Source: Pleomorphomonas carboxyditropha
GTDB lineage: Bacteria > Pseudomonadota > Alphaproteobacteria > Rhizobiales > Pleomorphomonadaceae
Assembly: GCF_002770725.1 (NCBI RefSeq)
Contig: NZ_NQVN01000010.1
Location: 1-64,000, forward strand
Length of the DNA stretch: 64,000 nucleotides
Direction: 5' to 3'
Under the pieces are notes generated by a model. The model searched no databases. It worked only from the letters and a program-made list of their open reading frames with translations, and was not told the origin of the DNA. Positions 8,447 to 16,342 of the stretch are shown here, one piece after another; the stretch's first letter is position 1, and every line of letters begins with the position of its first letter. The translations under genes and the position numbers were made by a program.

Positions 8447-8494
8447 CGCCAGGCCGACGCATTGTGCGCCGGAACAGCCATGACAAGCTTTCTA

Positions 8495-8524
8495 GCCCCC
8501 GGTCCGGCACCGGGGGCTTTTCTT
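8495..8524 (+). terminator. Intrinsic terminator of the alcohol dehydrogenase gene
   Basis: GCCCCCGGT (8495-8503) pairs perfectly with ACCGGGGGC (8509-8517), followed by TTTTCTT. It is the clearest intrinsic terminator in the window. Confidence 0.92.
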
Positions 8525-8690
8525 GATCCGGAGCACCTGCCGGTCAGGCTGAAGCAGCCCGGATCGAAAGGCATCTGTTAATCAATTGAATCTGGATCAT
8601 TCGCCTGGCGACCGGTCATTTCGATCCGATCGGCGAATGCACCGGGGTATTATCCGGAGCGCCGGTCCATGATCCGCTCTCTCTTATTGG

Positions 8691-8742
8691 AGCAGTGCAT
8701 TTTCTTTACACGAATCGGTGCCCGCTTCGCTTGGAAATGCTC
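8691..8742 (-). repeat. Rhizobial-type intergenic palindromic repeat
   Basis: Read on the minus strand the element begins GAGCATTTCC (8742-8733) and ends in AAAGAAAATGC. Its outer ends GCATTTcc and ggAAATGC are inversely related. It shares GAGCATTTCC with the elements at 38288 and 50114. Confidence 0.6.
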
Positions 8743-8941
8743 CCTGCTGCTTTCCGCGCCCATCCGGCGGCGTCACGGAACCCGGCCGATGTTGTGCCGG
8801 GGAGGGAAAGTAAAAGCTTTCCGGCGGCCGTTCGTACTTGATCCGTCATGGAAATCGTCCATATTATTCCGGGGTCTATCGACCTGGCCTGCCCGAGAGG
8901 TGAGTCATTCCCTGAAAATTCAGCCCTAACGGAGGCCCTTC

Positions 8942-10816
8942 ATGCCGCACGACACGTCCCTCATTTCGACGATTGTCGGCGGCTTGGTTCTAGCCTTCGT
9001 ATTCGGCGCCATCGCCAACCGCTTCCGCCTGCCGCCGCTCGTCGGCTATCTCGTCGCCGGCATGCTGGTCGGGCCGCATACGCCGGGTTTCGTCGCCGAT
9101 CAGGAACTGGCGCCGCAGCTCGCCGAGCTCGGCGTCATCCTGCTGATGTTCGGCGTCGGCCTGCATTTCGCGCTGAAGGACCTCTTGTCGGTCCGATTCA
9201 TCGCCGTACCCGGCGCCATCGGCCAGATCGCCATCGCCACGCTGCTCGGCTGGGGGCTCGGCCACAGCATGGGCTGGTCGACCGGCGGCAGCCTGATATT
9301 CGGCATTGCCCTTTCCGTCGCCTCGACGGTGGTGCTCCTGAAGGCGCTGCAGGAGCGGCGTCTGGTCGACAGCGAGCGCGGCCGGATAGCCATCGGCTGG
9401 CTGATCGTCGAAGACCTGGCCATGGTGCTGGTGCTGGTGCTGATCCCGGCGGCCGCCAGCGTGTCGGAAGGCGGCGTCAGCGCCTATTCCGATCCGCTCG
9501 CCGCCGTGGCCAGCCGACTGGTCGGCATCGATCTCGGCGTCGGCGGCATCGTGGCGGCAACGCTGATCAAGGTGGCGATCTTCGTCGCGTTGATGCTGGT
9601 GGTCGGCCGGCGGCTGATCCCGGCCATCCTGCACCGCATCGCCCATACCGGCTCGCGCGAGCTGTTCCGGCTGGGCGTGCTGGCCATCGCGCTCGGCGTC
9701 GCCTTCGGCGCGGCGGAGCTGTTCGGCGCCTCGCTCGCCCTCGGCGCCTTCTTCGCCGGCATGGTGCTGTCCGAAAGCGAGCTCAGCCACCGGGCCGCCC
9801 AGGAGAGCCTGCCGCTCCGCGATGCCTTCTCGGTGCTGTTCTTCGTTTCGGTCGGCATGCTGTTCGACCCGAACATCCTCCTCAACGAGCCTTTCATTCT
9901 TCTGGCCACGCTGGCCATCATCCTCGTCGGCAAGACGGTGGGCGCCTTCCTGATCGTGGTGGCCTTCCGTCGACCGGTGAAGACGGCGCTGACCATCTCG
10001 GCGAGCCTTGCCCAGATCGGCGAATTCTCGTTCATCCTGGCGGAAATGGGCGTCGGCCTTGGTTTCCTGCCGGAAGAGGGGCGCGATCTCATCCTGGCCG
10101 GCGCGCTGATCTCCATCATCCTCAACCCGCTGATGTTCAACCTTTCCGACCGGTTGCGGCCCTCCCTCGAGGCCTGGCTGCAGCCGCGGCTCGAGCAGCC
10201 GGTGCCGGCCGCCGAGGCGGCGCCTGCGGCGGCGGCCGAGGTCGAAACGCCGCCTCCCGCCGCCGGCGATGACGAGAGCGACGAGGATGCGGAGCCGACC
10301 AAGCTCGCCGGCCATCTCGTGGTGATCGGCTACGGCCGGGTCGGCAGCGTCGTCGCCGACGACCTCGTCGTCCGCGATATACCCCTGCTGGTGATCGAGG
10401 ATGCCGAGGACCGCGTGCGCCGGCTGCGCGACAGGAGCATCGAGACCATCGTCGGCAACGCCGCCGGCGGTCAAGTGCTGGCGCTCGCCGGCCTCGAGCG
10501 GGCTAAGGCGCTGCTGGTGGCCATTCCCAACGGCTTCGAGGCGGGGCAGGCCATCGAGCAGGCGCGCAAGATCAATCCCGACCTGCTCATCGTTGCCCGC
10601 GCCCATTCCGACGAAGAGGTGGAACACCTGTTGCGCCATGGCGCCAGCAAGGTGATCATGGGCGAGCGCGAGATTGCGCTCGGCATGCTGAAGATGCTGG
10701 ACGATCAGGCGGCCGTACCGCCGGATACCGCTGCCGACGCGCCGGCTGCCGACGATGCGCCGTCGTCCGAGGCGACGGCGCTGACCGAGACGGAAGAAGG
10801 AAAGCCCGCCGCGTGA
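8942..10816 (+). CDS. KefB/YbaL-type cation:proton antiporter with RCK domain
   Basis: A 624-residue inner-membrane antiporter of the CPA2 family, probably exporting potassium in exchange for protons. About twelve hydrophobic segments span residues 5-410. They are followed by an alanine/proline-rich acidic linker (about 415-455) and a TrkA-N/RCK nucleotide-binding domain beginning HLVVIGYGRVGS near residue 457. The last 40 residues are acidic and low in complexity. The ATG at 8942 has a clear GGAGG ribosome-binding site nine bases upstream. A small unknown reading frame overlaps its stop codon. Confidence 0.92.
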   Translation: MPHDTSLISTIVGGLVLAFVFGAIANRFRLPPLVGYLVAGMLVGPHTPGFVADQELAPQLAELGVILLMFGVGLHFALKDLLSVRFIAVPGAIGQIAIATLLGWGLGHSMGWSTGGSLIFGIALSVASTVVLLKALQERRLVDSERGRIAIGWLIVEDLAMVLVLVLIPAAASVSEGGVSAYSDPLAAVASRLVGIDLGVGGIVAATLIKVAIFVALMLVVGRRLIPAILHRIAHTGSRELFRLGVLAIALGVAFGAAELFGASLALGAFFAGMVLSESELSHRAAQESLPLRDAFSVLFFVSVGMLFDPNILLNEPFILLATLAIILVGKTVGAFLIVVAFRRPVKTALTISASLAQIGEFSFILAEMGVGLGFLPEEGRDLILAGALISIILNPLMFNLSDRLRPSLEAWLQPRLEQPVPAAEAAPAAAAEVETPPPAAGDDESDEDAEPTKLAGHLVVIGYGRVGSVVADDLVVRDIPLLVIEDAEDRVRRLRDRSIETIVGNAAGGQVLALAGLERAKALLVAIPNGFEAGQAIEQARKINPDLLIVARAHSDEEVEHLLRHGASKVIMGEREIALGMLKMLDDQAAVPPDTAADAPAADDAPSSEATALTETEEGKPAA

Positions 10817-11214
10817 CTTTCGAAGCTGCGCCAGTTGCCTTTTTCAAGCGCCGCATGACGGCGCCGAGGGCGGCTGTCGCGTTTCTGTCGGCGCTTCTGT
10901 TTGTTGTTGCCCTGCATCTCGGGCTTGGCGTCGGCGCCGGCTCGTCGGCGGCAACGACGCTCGGCGCCGCCGATCATGCCGTCCTCAGGCATCCGCTTGT
11001 CGTCCGCGACGGCATCAGGCCGGTGGTCGCCGCCGAACACGGCGACCGGACCTCGGCTCCGCCGCCGCCACAGCCGCCGGCGGCGCTCGCTTCCGTCGCC
11101 GCCGTTGCGGTGCGCGCCTGCGGTTTTTGCCGCCTGCGCCCCGGTACGGAGACCATCTCCGCCTATCGGCGCTCTGCCGGCCATCGGCCGCGCGCGCCGC
11201 CCATCGCCGCCTGA
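10813..11214 (+). CDS. Hypothetical protein with N-terminal membrane segment
   Basis: A possible 133-residue protein that I do not recognise. It would start at GTG 10813, overlapping the antiporter stop codon by four bases, with a GAAGGAAAG ribosome-binding site about nine bases upstream. A hydrophobic stretch (about 20-43) could be a signal anchor or signal peptide. A proline-rich segment and two cysteines in CGFCRLR follow. An internal ATG at 10855 is an alternative start. The remainder is low-complexity and arginine/alanine-rich, so it could also be a chance open frame in GC-rich DNA. Confidence 0.4.
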   Translation: MTFEAAPVAFFKRRMTAPRAAVAFLSALLFVVALHLGLGVGAGSSAATTLGAADHAVLRHPLVVRDGIRPVVAAEHGDRTSAPPPPQPPAALASVAAVAVRACGFCRLRPGTETISAYRRSAGHRPRAPPIAA

Positions 11215-11267
11215 TTCCCGAACCCGAAATCAGATCGCGACCGCCGGCCTCCCGATGAGGCGCGGCG

Positions 11268-13826
11268 ATGTCGCCCGGCATGGACAAACCAATGAAGACT
11301 TCCCGCTGGCTGGTGGCGCTCTATTCGGCCATCATCGCCCTCGGCATCATCGTCACGCTTCCCAACGTGGTGCCGCAATCCGTCCTCGACCATTTTCCGT
11401 CCTGGCTGCCGCGCGACCGGGTGTCGCTCGGCCTCGACCTCAGGGGCGGCTCGCATCTGGTGCTGGAGGTGGACGCCGCCGATCTGGTGAAGGAACGGCT
11501 GCAAACGCTGACCCAGGATGCCCGCCGCGTGATGCGTGAGGCGAAGATCGGCACGACCTCGATCCGCCGGGCCGGCAATGCGGTGACGGTCAGCCTCGGC
11601 GATCCGGCGCTGACGGCGCGCGCCGCCGACGAGCTCGGCAAGCTTGCCTCGTCCGTCGGCAATCCCGGCCTCGGCATAGGCGCCAGCGATCTCGACATCC
11701 GCCAGGGCAGCGGCACGGTGACGCTCGCCCTCACCGAGGCCGGCCTCACCGACCGTACGACGGCGGCCGTCGAGCAGAGCCTCGAAATCATCCGCCAGCG
11801 CATCGACCAGGTGGGCGTCGCCGAGCCGACCATCCAGCGGGTGGGCAGCGACCGCATCCTGGTGCAGCTCCCCGGCGTGCAGGATCCGGCGCGCATCCGC
11901 GAGCTGCTCGGCTCGACGGCCAAGATGAGCTTCCATCTGCTGTCCGACACGGCGACGGCCGATTTCGTGCCGACCGGCGTCAGCATGCTCCGCGACGACG
12001 AGGGCCGGACCTATCCGGTCGAGGACCGGGTCGAACTGTCCGGTGACCGCCTCACCGACGCACGGGTCGGCTTCGACCAGACCACCAACGAGCCGATCGT
12101 CTCCTTCCGCTTCGATTCGGCCGGCGCCGCGCGCTTCGCCGACATCACCCGCGCCAACGTCGGCCGGCCCTTCGCCATTGTGCTCGACGACAAGGTGCTG
12201 AGCGCGCCGGTGATCCGCGAGCCGATCACCGCCGGCTCCGGCCAGATCTCCGGCAGCTTCTCGGTGCAGAGCGCCACCGACCTTGCCGCCATGCTGAGGG
12301 CCGGCGCGCTGCCGGCCAAGCTGACGGTCATCGAGGAACGCACCGTCGGCGCCGATCTCGGCGCCGACGCCATCGAGATGGGCGTGGTCACCGGCTTCAT
12401 CGGCTTTGCGCTGGTGTTCGGCTTCATGCTGCTGCTCTACGGGCCCTGGGGCCTGCTCGCCAACCTGGCGCTGGCGCTCAACGTCATCCTCACCTTCGCC
12501 GGCCTGACGCTGCTCGGCGCCACGCTGACGCTGCCGGGCATCGCCGGCATCGTGCTCGGCATCGGCCTCGCCGTCGACGCCAACGTGCTGATCAACGAGC
12601 GCATCCGCGAGGAGTCGCGCAAGGGCATGAGCGCCATCGCCGCGCTCGATGCCGGCTTCAAGCGCGCCTATTCGACCATCGTCGACGGCAACGTCACGGC
12701 GCTGATCGCCTCGGTGCTGCTGTTCTGGTTCGGCTCCGGGCCGGTGCGCGGCTTTGCCGTCACCATGGGCCTCGGCATCGCCATCTCGATGTTCACCGCC
12801 GTGTCGGTGGTGCGCGTGCTGATGCTGGCGATCGTCCGGCGCAGGAAGCTCAAGAAGATGAACATCCGGCCGCTGCTGCCGATCAAGCTGATCCCCGACG
12901 GCACGGCCATTCCGTTCATGCGGGCGCGCTTCTTCGGCATCGGCTTCTCGGCCTTCCTGTCGCTCGCCTCGATCGGCCTGTTCATCTACCCCGGCCTCAA
13001 CTACGGCGTCGACTTCCGCGGCGGCATCCAGTTGCAGGTGGAAACGGCGGGACCGGCCGACCTCGCGGCCTTCCGTTCCGGCCTCGATGGCCTGGGGCTC
13101 GGCGAGGTGGCGCTGCAGGCCTTCGGCGACGACAACCACCTGCTGGTCCGCGTCGAGCGGCAGGAGGGCGGCGAGGAGGCGCAGACGGCGGCCGTCGAGC
13201 GCCTCAGGCAGGAGGTGACGCAGATCGACGCCTCGGCGAAAGTGCTGGGCACCGAGGTGGTCGGCCCCAAGGTGTCGGGCGAACTCGCCACGGCCGGCGT
13301 GCTCGCGGTGATCTTCGCCAGCCTCGCCATGCTGGTCTACATCTGGGTGCGCTTCGAGTGGCCTTTCGCGGTGGGCGCCATCGCCACGCTGGTGCTCGAC
13401 GTCACCAAGACCGTCGGCTTCTTCGCGCTGACCGGGCTCGACTTCAACCTGACGGCCATCGCCGCCCTGCTCACGCTGGTCGGCTACTCGGTCAACGACA
13501 AGGTGGTGGTCTACGACCGCATGCGCGAGAACATGCGCCTTTACAAGCAGATGCCGCTGCGCGAGCTGATCGACAAGTCGATCAACGAGACGCTGGCGCG
13601 CAGCCTCTACACCTCGGTCACCGCCTTCCTGTCGCTGCTGCCGATGGCGGTCTGGGGCGGCAGCGCGGTGGAAAGCTTCGCCGTGCCGATGATCTTCGGC
13701 ATCGTCATCGCCGCGTCGTCGTCGGTGTTCATCGCCGCGCCGATCCTGCTGTTCCTTGGCGACTGGCGGACACGGCGGCGGCACGACCAGGCAAAACCGA
13801 CCGCCGCCGCGCCCTCCGGGGCCTGA
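11268..13826 (+). CDS. secDF: Protein translocase subunit SecDF (fused SecD-SecF)
   Basis: An 852-residue inner-membrane protein in which SecD and SecF are joined in one chain. The pair uses the proton gradient to help preproteins leave the SecYEG channel. The SecD half has the first membrane span (about 13-32), the signature LGLDLRGG (about 54-61), a large periplasmic domain and five membrane spans after residue 365. The SecF half begins near residue 545 and carries YGVDFRGG near 578, then five more spans. Fusion is common in rhizobia. The start could also be the in-frame ATG at 11280 or 11292 (MKTSRW). Confidence 0.95.
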   Translation: MSPGMDKPMKTSRWLVALYSAIIALGIIVTLPNVVPQSVLDHFPSWLPRDRVSLGLDLRGGSHLVLEVDAADLVKERLQTLTQDARRVMREAKIGTTSIRRAGNAVTVSLGDPALTARAADELGKLASSVGNPGLGIGASDLDIRQGSGTVTLALTEAGLTDRTTAAVEQSLEIIRQRIDQVGVAEPTIQRVGSDRILVQLPGVQDPARIRELLGSTAKMSFHLLSDTATADFVPTGVSMLRDDEGRTYPVEDRVELSGDRLTDARVGFDQTTNEPIVSFRFDSAGAARFADITRANVGRPFAIVLDDKVLSAPVIREPITAGSGQISGSFSVQSATDLAAMLRAGALPAKLTVIEERTVGADLGADAIEMGVVTGFIGFALVFGFMLLLYGPWGLLANLALALNVILTFAGLTLLGATLTLPGIAGIVLGIGLAVDANVLINERIREESRKGMSAIAALDAGFKRAYSTIVDGNVTALIASVLLFWFGSGPVRGFAVTMGLGIAISMFTAVSVVRVLMLAIVRRRKLKKMNIRPLLPIKLIPDGTAIPFMRARFFGIGFSAFLSLASIGLFIYPGLNYGVDFRGGIQLQVETAGPADLAAFRSGLDGLGLGEVALQAFGDDNHLLVRVERQEGGEEAQTAAVERLRQEVTQIDASAKVLGTEVVGPKVSGELATAGVLAVIFASLAMLVYIWVRFEWPFAVGAIATLVLDVTKTVGFFALTGLDFNLTAIAALLTLVGYSVNDKVVVYDRMRENMRLYKQMPLRELIDKSINETLARSLYTSVTAFLSLLPMAVWGGSAVESFAVPMIFGIVIAASSSVFIAAPILLFLGDWRTRRRHDQAKPTAAAPSGA

Positions 13827-13841
13827 CGGAAAGGGGGGGGG

Positions 13842-13875
13842 AGCCGGGCGGTCGGTCCCGGCTTCCTCTCTCCTT
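13842..13875 (+). terminator. Probable terminator after secDF
   Basis: AGCCGGG (13842-13848) pairs with CCCGGCT (13857-13863), followed by the pyrimidine-rich tract TCCTCTCTCCTT. The preceding G-run may extend the stem. The tail is a poor T-run. Confidence 0.5.
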
Positions 13876-14009
13876 AGAAAAAATCTGAAGTTGGTAGGTC
13901 GTTTCACGGGGTTGTCCCGATGCCGGATCCATGGTCGCCGGGCTAGTCTTGGGAGGTTAGGGGACCCGCGACGTCCCCTTCCTCGCTCAATCAAAAAAAG
14001 GCAAGCACC

Positions 14010-14513
14010 ATGCCCACCACCACGGACAACCTCAAGGAAGCCTTCGCCGGCGAAAGCCAGGCCAACCGCAAGTATCTCGCCTATGCCGACGCCGCCGTCC
14101 GGGAAGGCAAGCCGGGCGTCGCCAAGCTGTTCCGCGCCGTCGCCGCCGCCGAGACCATCCATGCCCACGCCCATCTCCGGGCGCTCGGCGCCATCAAGGG
14201 CACGCTCGACAACCTCACCGACGCCATGGACGGCGAGAGCCACGAGTTCACCTCGATGTATCCGCCGATGATCGCAACGGCCAAGGCCGAGGGCCACAAG
14301 CGCGCCATCCGCTCGATGACCGAGGCGATGGAAGTCGAGAAGATCCACTACGGCCTGTTCGGCGAGGCGCTCGAAGCGGTGAAGGCCGGCAGCGATCTCG
14401 GCAACGTGGTCATCCGCATCTGTCCGAACTGCGGCCATACGGTGATCGGCGACGCGCCGGAGGCCTGCCCGGTCTGCGCCTGCGCCGGCGAGCACTACAA
14501 GATCATCGAGTAA
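14010..14513 (+). CDS. Rubrerythrin
   Basis: A 167-residue non-heme iron peroxidase that reduces hydrogen peroxide with electrons from rubredoxin-type donors. The four-helix diiron domain shows E15, the E48-x2-H51 pair, the E76-x2-E79 pair and E110-x2-H113 as probable ligands. The C-terminal rubredoxin-like domain has two CxxC pairs, C138/C141 and C153/C156, for a mononuclear iron. Rubrerythrins are most frequent in anaerobes and microaerobes, suggesting occasional low-oxygen life. A small hairpin (13960-13978) lies before the start codon. It is a single gene, oriented towards the XRE regulator. Confidence 0.94.
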   Translation: MPTTTDNLKEAFAGESQANRKYLAYADAAVREGKPGVAKLFRAVAAAETIHAHAHLRALGAIKGTLDNLTDAMDGESHEFTSMYPPMIATAKAEGHKRAIRSMTEAMEVEKIHYGLFGEALEAVKAGSDLGNVVIRICPNCGHTVIGDAPEACPVCACAGEHYKIIE

Positions 14514-14647
14514 GCACGCGTGACGGTCGCCTCGGAGCCTCCCGACCTACCCGGGATGTTCCGGGGTGCCGGACCGGATTTTCATTGGCGGTCGCGCGAC
14601 CGCCGGCAAGGCGGCGACGGCCGTCGTTGCCCCGTCCCGGCCGACCC

Positions 14648-14974
14648 TTACCCCAGGAAAGCCTTCAGCATCTTGCCGGCGCGTGCCAACTGGTCCTCGT
14701 TCATCCGCGACAGGGTGGCATGGATTTCGTTGAGCAATCGCGCCCGTTCGCCCGTGCCGGGAAGCGCGCCGGCGCCGAACAGGACGGACGCCGGCACGCC
14801 CAGCGCCGCCGCAATCTTCTCGGCCGTCTCGAACAGCGGCGCGGCCTTGCCCCGCTCGATCTTGCCGATGGTTTCCTGAGACACGCCGACCAATTCGGCA
14901 AGTCGCTCAAGCGTCCAGCCTTTTGCCTTGCGGTGATGGCGCACGTTCGCGCCGAAGAGAAGTTGCAGTTCCAT
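14648..14974 (-). CDS. XRE family transcriptional regulator
   Basis: A 108-residue DNA-binding protein with an N-terminal helix-turn-helix (about 8-63; core LAELVGVSQETIGKIERGKA) and a short C-terminal region. It most likely represses its own promoter and perhaps the divergent gene at 15100. Several short palindromes in the 125-base intergenic space are candidate operators. No partner enzyme or phage gene is next to it, so the physiological signal is unknown. Confidence 0.85.
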   Translation of the reverse strand: MELQLLFGANVRHHRKAKGWTLERLAELVGVSQETIGKIERGKAAPLFETAEKIAAALGVPASVLFGAGALPGTGERARLLNEIHATLSRMNEDQLARAGKMLKAFLG

Positions 14975-15017
14975 GCGTCCGCCTTGGACCGGAAGGGGGA
15001 CGGCAAGCAGATTTCCA

Positions 15018-15066
15018 AATCCATAGATGAGAACTATGGATTCTCAAAAATAAGAACTATAAGTTC
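15018..15066. promoter_or_regulatory. Candidate operators of the XRE regulator
   Basis: AATCCATAG (15018-15026) is inversely repeated as CTATGGATT (15034-15042). GAACTATAAGTTC (15054-15066) is a second palindrome. The octamer AGAACTAT occurs twice, at 15030 and 15053, 23 bases apart. All lie in the AT-rich space between the divergent genes. Confidence 0.5.
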
Positions 15067-15099
15067 CTTAATCGAAAATCTGGTCTCTCTAGTTCTGAT

Positions 15100-15414
15100 A
15101 TGTCGAACGCACTGCTGTTGGATGCCGCCTGCTGGGTGCTGCTGATATTTTGCGGCAGCGTGGCGCTCATTTTTGCCGGCCTAATCCTGTGGGCCGTCTG
15201 GATGAATATCATCCGGCCGGCGCTGACCCCTGCCGCCGTGATCGACCGGTTGGCCGACGACATCATCGCCAGCTATCCGGATCCGGAGCAGGAAGCCCAG
15301 GCGCGGCTCGAGCGCGCGCGCTCCGGCAGCGACGGCGCGGAGCAGGTCTATTGGTATCGCGTGCGGAGGGTAGTCAGGCGGCGACTGCACAAGAGCGCCG
15401 GTCGGCGCTGTTGA
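15100..15414 (+). CDS. Hypothetical small membrane protein
   Basis: A 104-residue protein that I do not recognise. One long hydrophobic segment (about 8-36) is followed by a hydrophilic tail containing acidic IASYPDPEQEAQARLERARS and a very basic end (RVRRVVRRRLHKS). It probably sits in the inner membrane with a cytoplasmic tail. It is transcribed divergently from the XRE regulator and shares the operator-rich gap with it, so it may be the target of that regulator. It could be a fast-evolving accessory gene. Confidence 0.55.
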   Translation: MSNALLLDAACWVLLIFCGSVALIFAGLILWAVWMNIIRPALTPAAVIDRLADDIIASYPDPEQEAQARLERARSGSDGAEQVYWYRVRRVVRRRLHKSAGRRC

Positions 15415-15461
15415 AGGGCGCAGCCGGGAAGCTGTTGACCCCACCATGACGAAAAGCTGCC

Positions 15462-15490
15462 TTGAAGGATTATAGCGAATTCGCTATATA
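15462..15490 (+). promoter_or_regulatory. Promoter and operator of the HigBA-type pair
   Basis: TTGAAG (15462-15467) and TATATA (15485-15490) are separated by 17 bases. The perfect 18-bp palindrome TATAGCGAATTCGCTATA (15471-15488) occupies the spacer and overlaps the -10 box, the arrangement expected for autorepression by the antitoxin. The predicted transcription start is near 15497, the first base of the toxin start codon. Confidence 0.75.
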
Positions 15491-15496
15491 GCGGAA

Positions 15497-15820
15497 ATGC
15501 GATGGGTAGTGGAGACGCATCCCGAGGCGGACAACGAGATCGAGGCGCTGCCGCCCAGCCTTCAGGCGCGGCTGATCCGCCTCATGGAGGCCGTCGAGAA
15601 TGTAGGGCTTGAGCACCTGCACGAGCCGCACGTCAAGCAACTCGACGGCAAGCTGTGGGAATTGAGGGCCAAGGCAACCGAGGGCATTGCCCGCGGGATC
15701 TACGTCACGAAGACCGGCCGGCGGGTGATCGTGCTGCATGTCTTCGTGAAGAAGTCGCAGAAGATCCCGCCGGGCGCTTTGGACATAGCCCGCCGAAGGC
15801 TGACGGAGATTGAAGGATGA
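15497..15820 (+). CDS. HigB/RelE-superfamily toxin (Gp49-like)
   Basis: A 107-residue toxin of the phage-derived Gp49-like/HigB family. Related toxins cut mRNA on the ribosome. Typical features are WELRAKATEGIARGIYV near residues 53-69 and the final VLHVFVKKSQKIPPGALDIARRR. The stop codon overlaps the antitoxin start by four bases (ATGA), giving the toxin-first order of HigBA-type systems. A strong promoter with an operator lies immediately upstream and leaves almost no 5' leader. Confidence 0.88.
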   Translation: MRWVVETHPEADNEIEALPPSLQARLIRLMEAVENVGLEHLHEPHVKQLDGKLWELRAKATEGIARGIYVTKTGRRVIVLHVFVKKSQKIPPGALDIARRRLTEIEG

Positions 15821-16098
15821 CGAAGTTGGCAGACCTCAAGAAGCGGCTGATGGCTGCCCCGGAATTTCAGCGCGAATATGCCACGGCCGACGCTGAATTC
15901 ACGGTAATCGAGGCTTTGATTCGCGCCCGGACCATGGCCAACCTGTCACAGGCCGAACTTGCCCGCAGGATCGGCACCACCCAGAGCGCCATCGCCCGGC
16001 TGGAAGGCGGCGGTGTGTCACCCTCGCTCTCGACCCTTCGCAAGTATGCCGAGGCGACCGGCACGAAGCTGGAAATCAATCTGGTGCAGGCCGGCTGA
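15817..16098 (+). CDS. HigA-type antitoxin, XRE family
   Basis: A 93-residue antitoxin with a helix-turn-helix domain (about 32-85). The core LSQAELARRIGTTQSAIARLEGG and LRKYAEATGTKLEINLV are typical of antitoxins paired with Gp49-like toxins. It should neutralise the preceding toxin and, with it, bind the palindrome at 15471-15488. It is translationally coupled to the toxin by the ATGA overlap. Confidence 0.9.
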   Translation: MTKLADLKKRLMAAPEFQREYATADAEFTVIEALIRARTMANLSQAELARRIGTTQSAIARLEGGGVSPSLSTLRKYAEATGTKLEINLVQAG

Positions 16099-16165
16099 AC
16101 GGTCGCGGAAGCTCTCCGGCGCCAAAGCGGGCCGGCACAAGCTGCGACGTTGAGCGAATGATTTA

Positions 16166-16241
16166 TGGTGCCGCACGACGGATTCGAACCGCCGACCCCA
16201 TCATTACGAATGACGTGCTCTACCAACTGAGCTAGTGCGGC
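16166..16241 (-). tRNA. tRNA-Thr (CGT)
   Basis: On the minus strand the 76-base gene begins GCCGCACTAGCTCAGTTGGT. It has the stem CGTCA/TGATG closing the loop TTCGTAA, anticodon CGT, a T-arm GGCGGTTCGAATCCGTC and an encoded CCA. Confidence 0.97.
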
Positions 16242-16342
16242 GCCGGCGCGGGGGCGACCCCGCGGGACGGGGCGTTGATACCGGCATCGCTGGCTAATTT
16301 CAAGCACCGCTTCCGAAGAAAATGAAGCCGGCGGCGATCGTC

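Larger units (their letters stand above)
8447..8941. other. Intergenic region between alcohol dehydrogenase and antiporter genes
   Basis: These 495 bases contain the terminator at 8495-8524 and a palindromic repeat at 8691-8742. The right part must carry the antiporter promoter, but I cannot identify boxes with confidence. No gene is supported. Confidence 0.6.
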
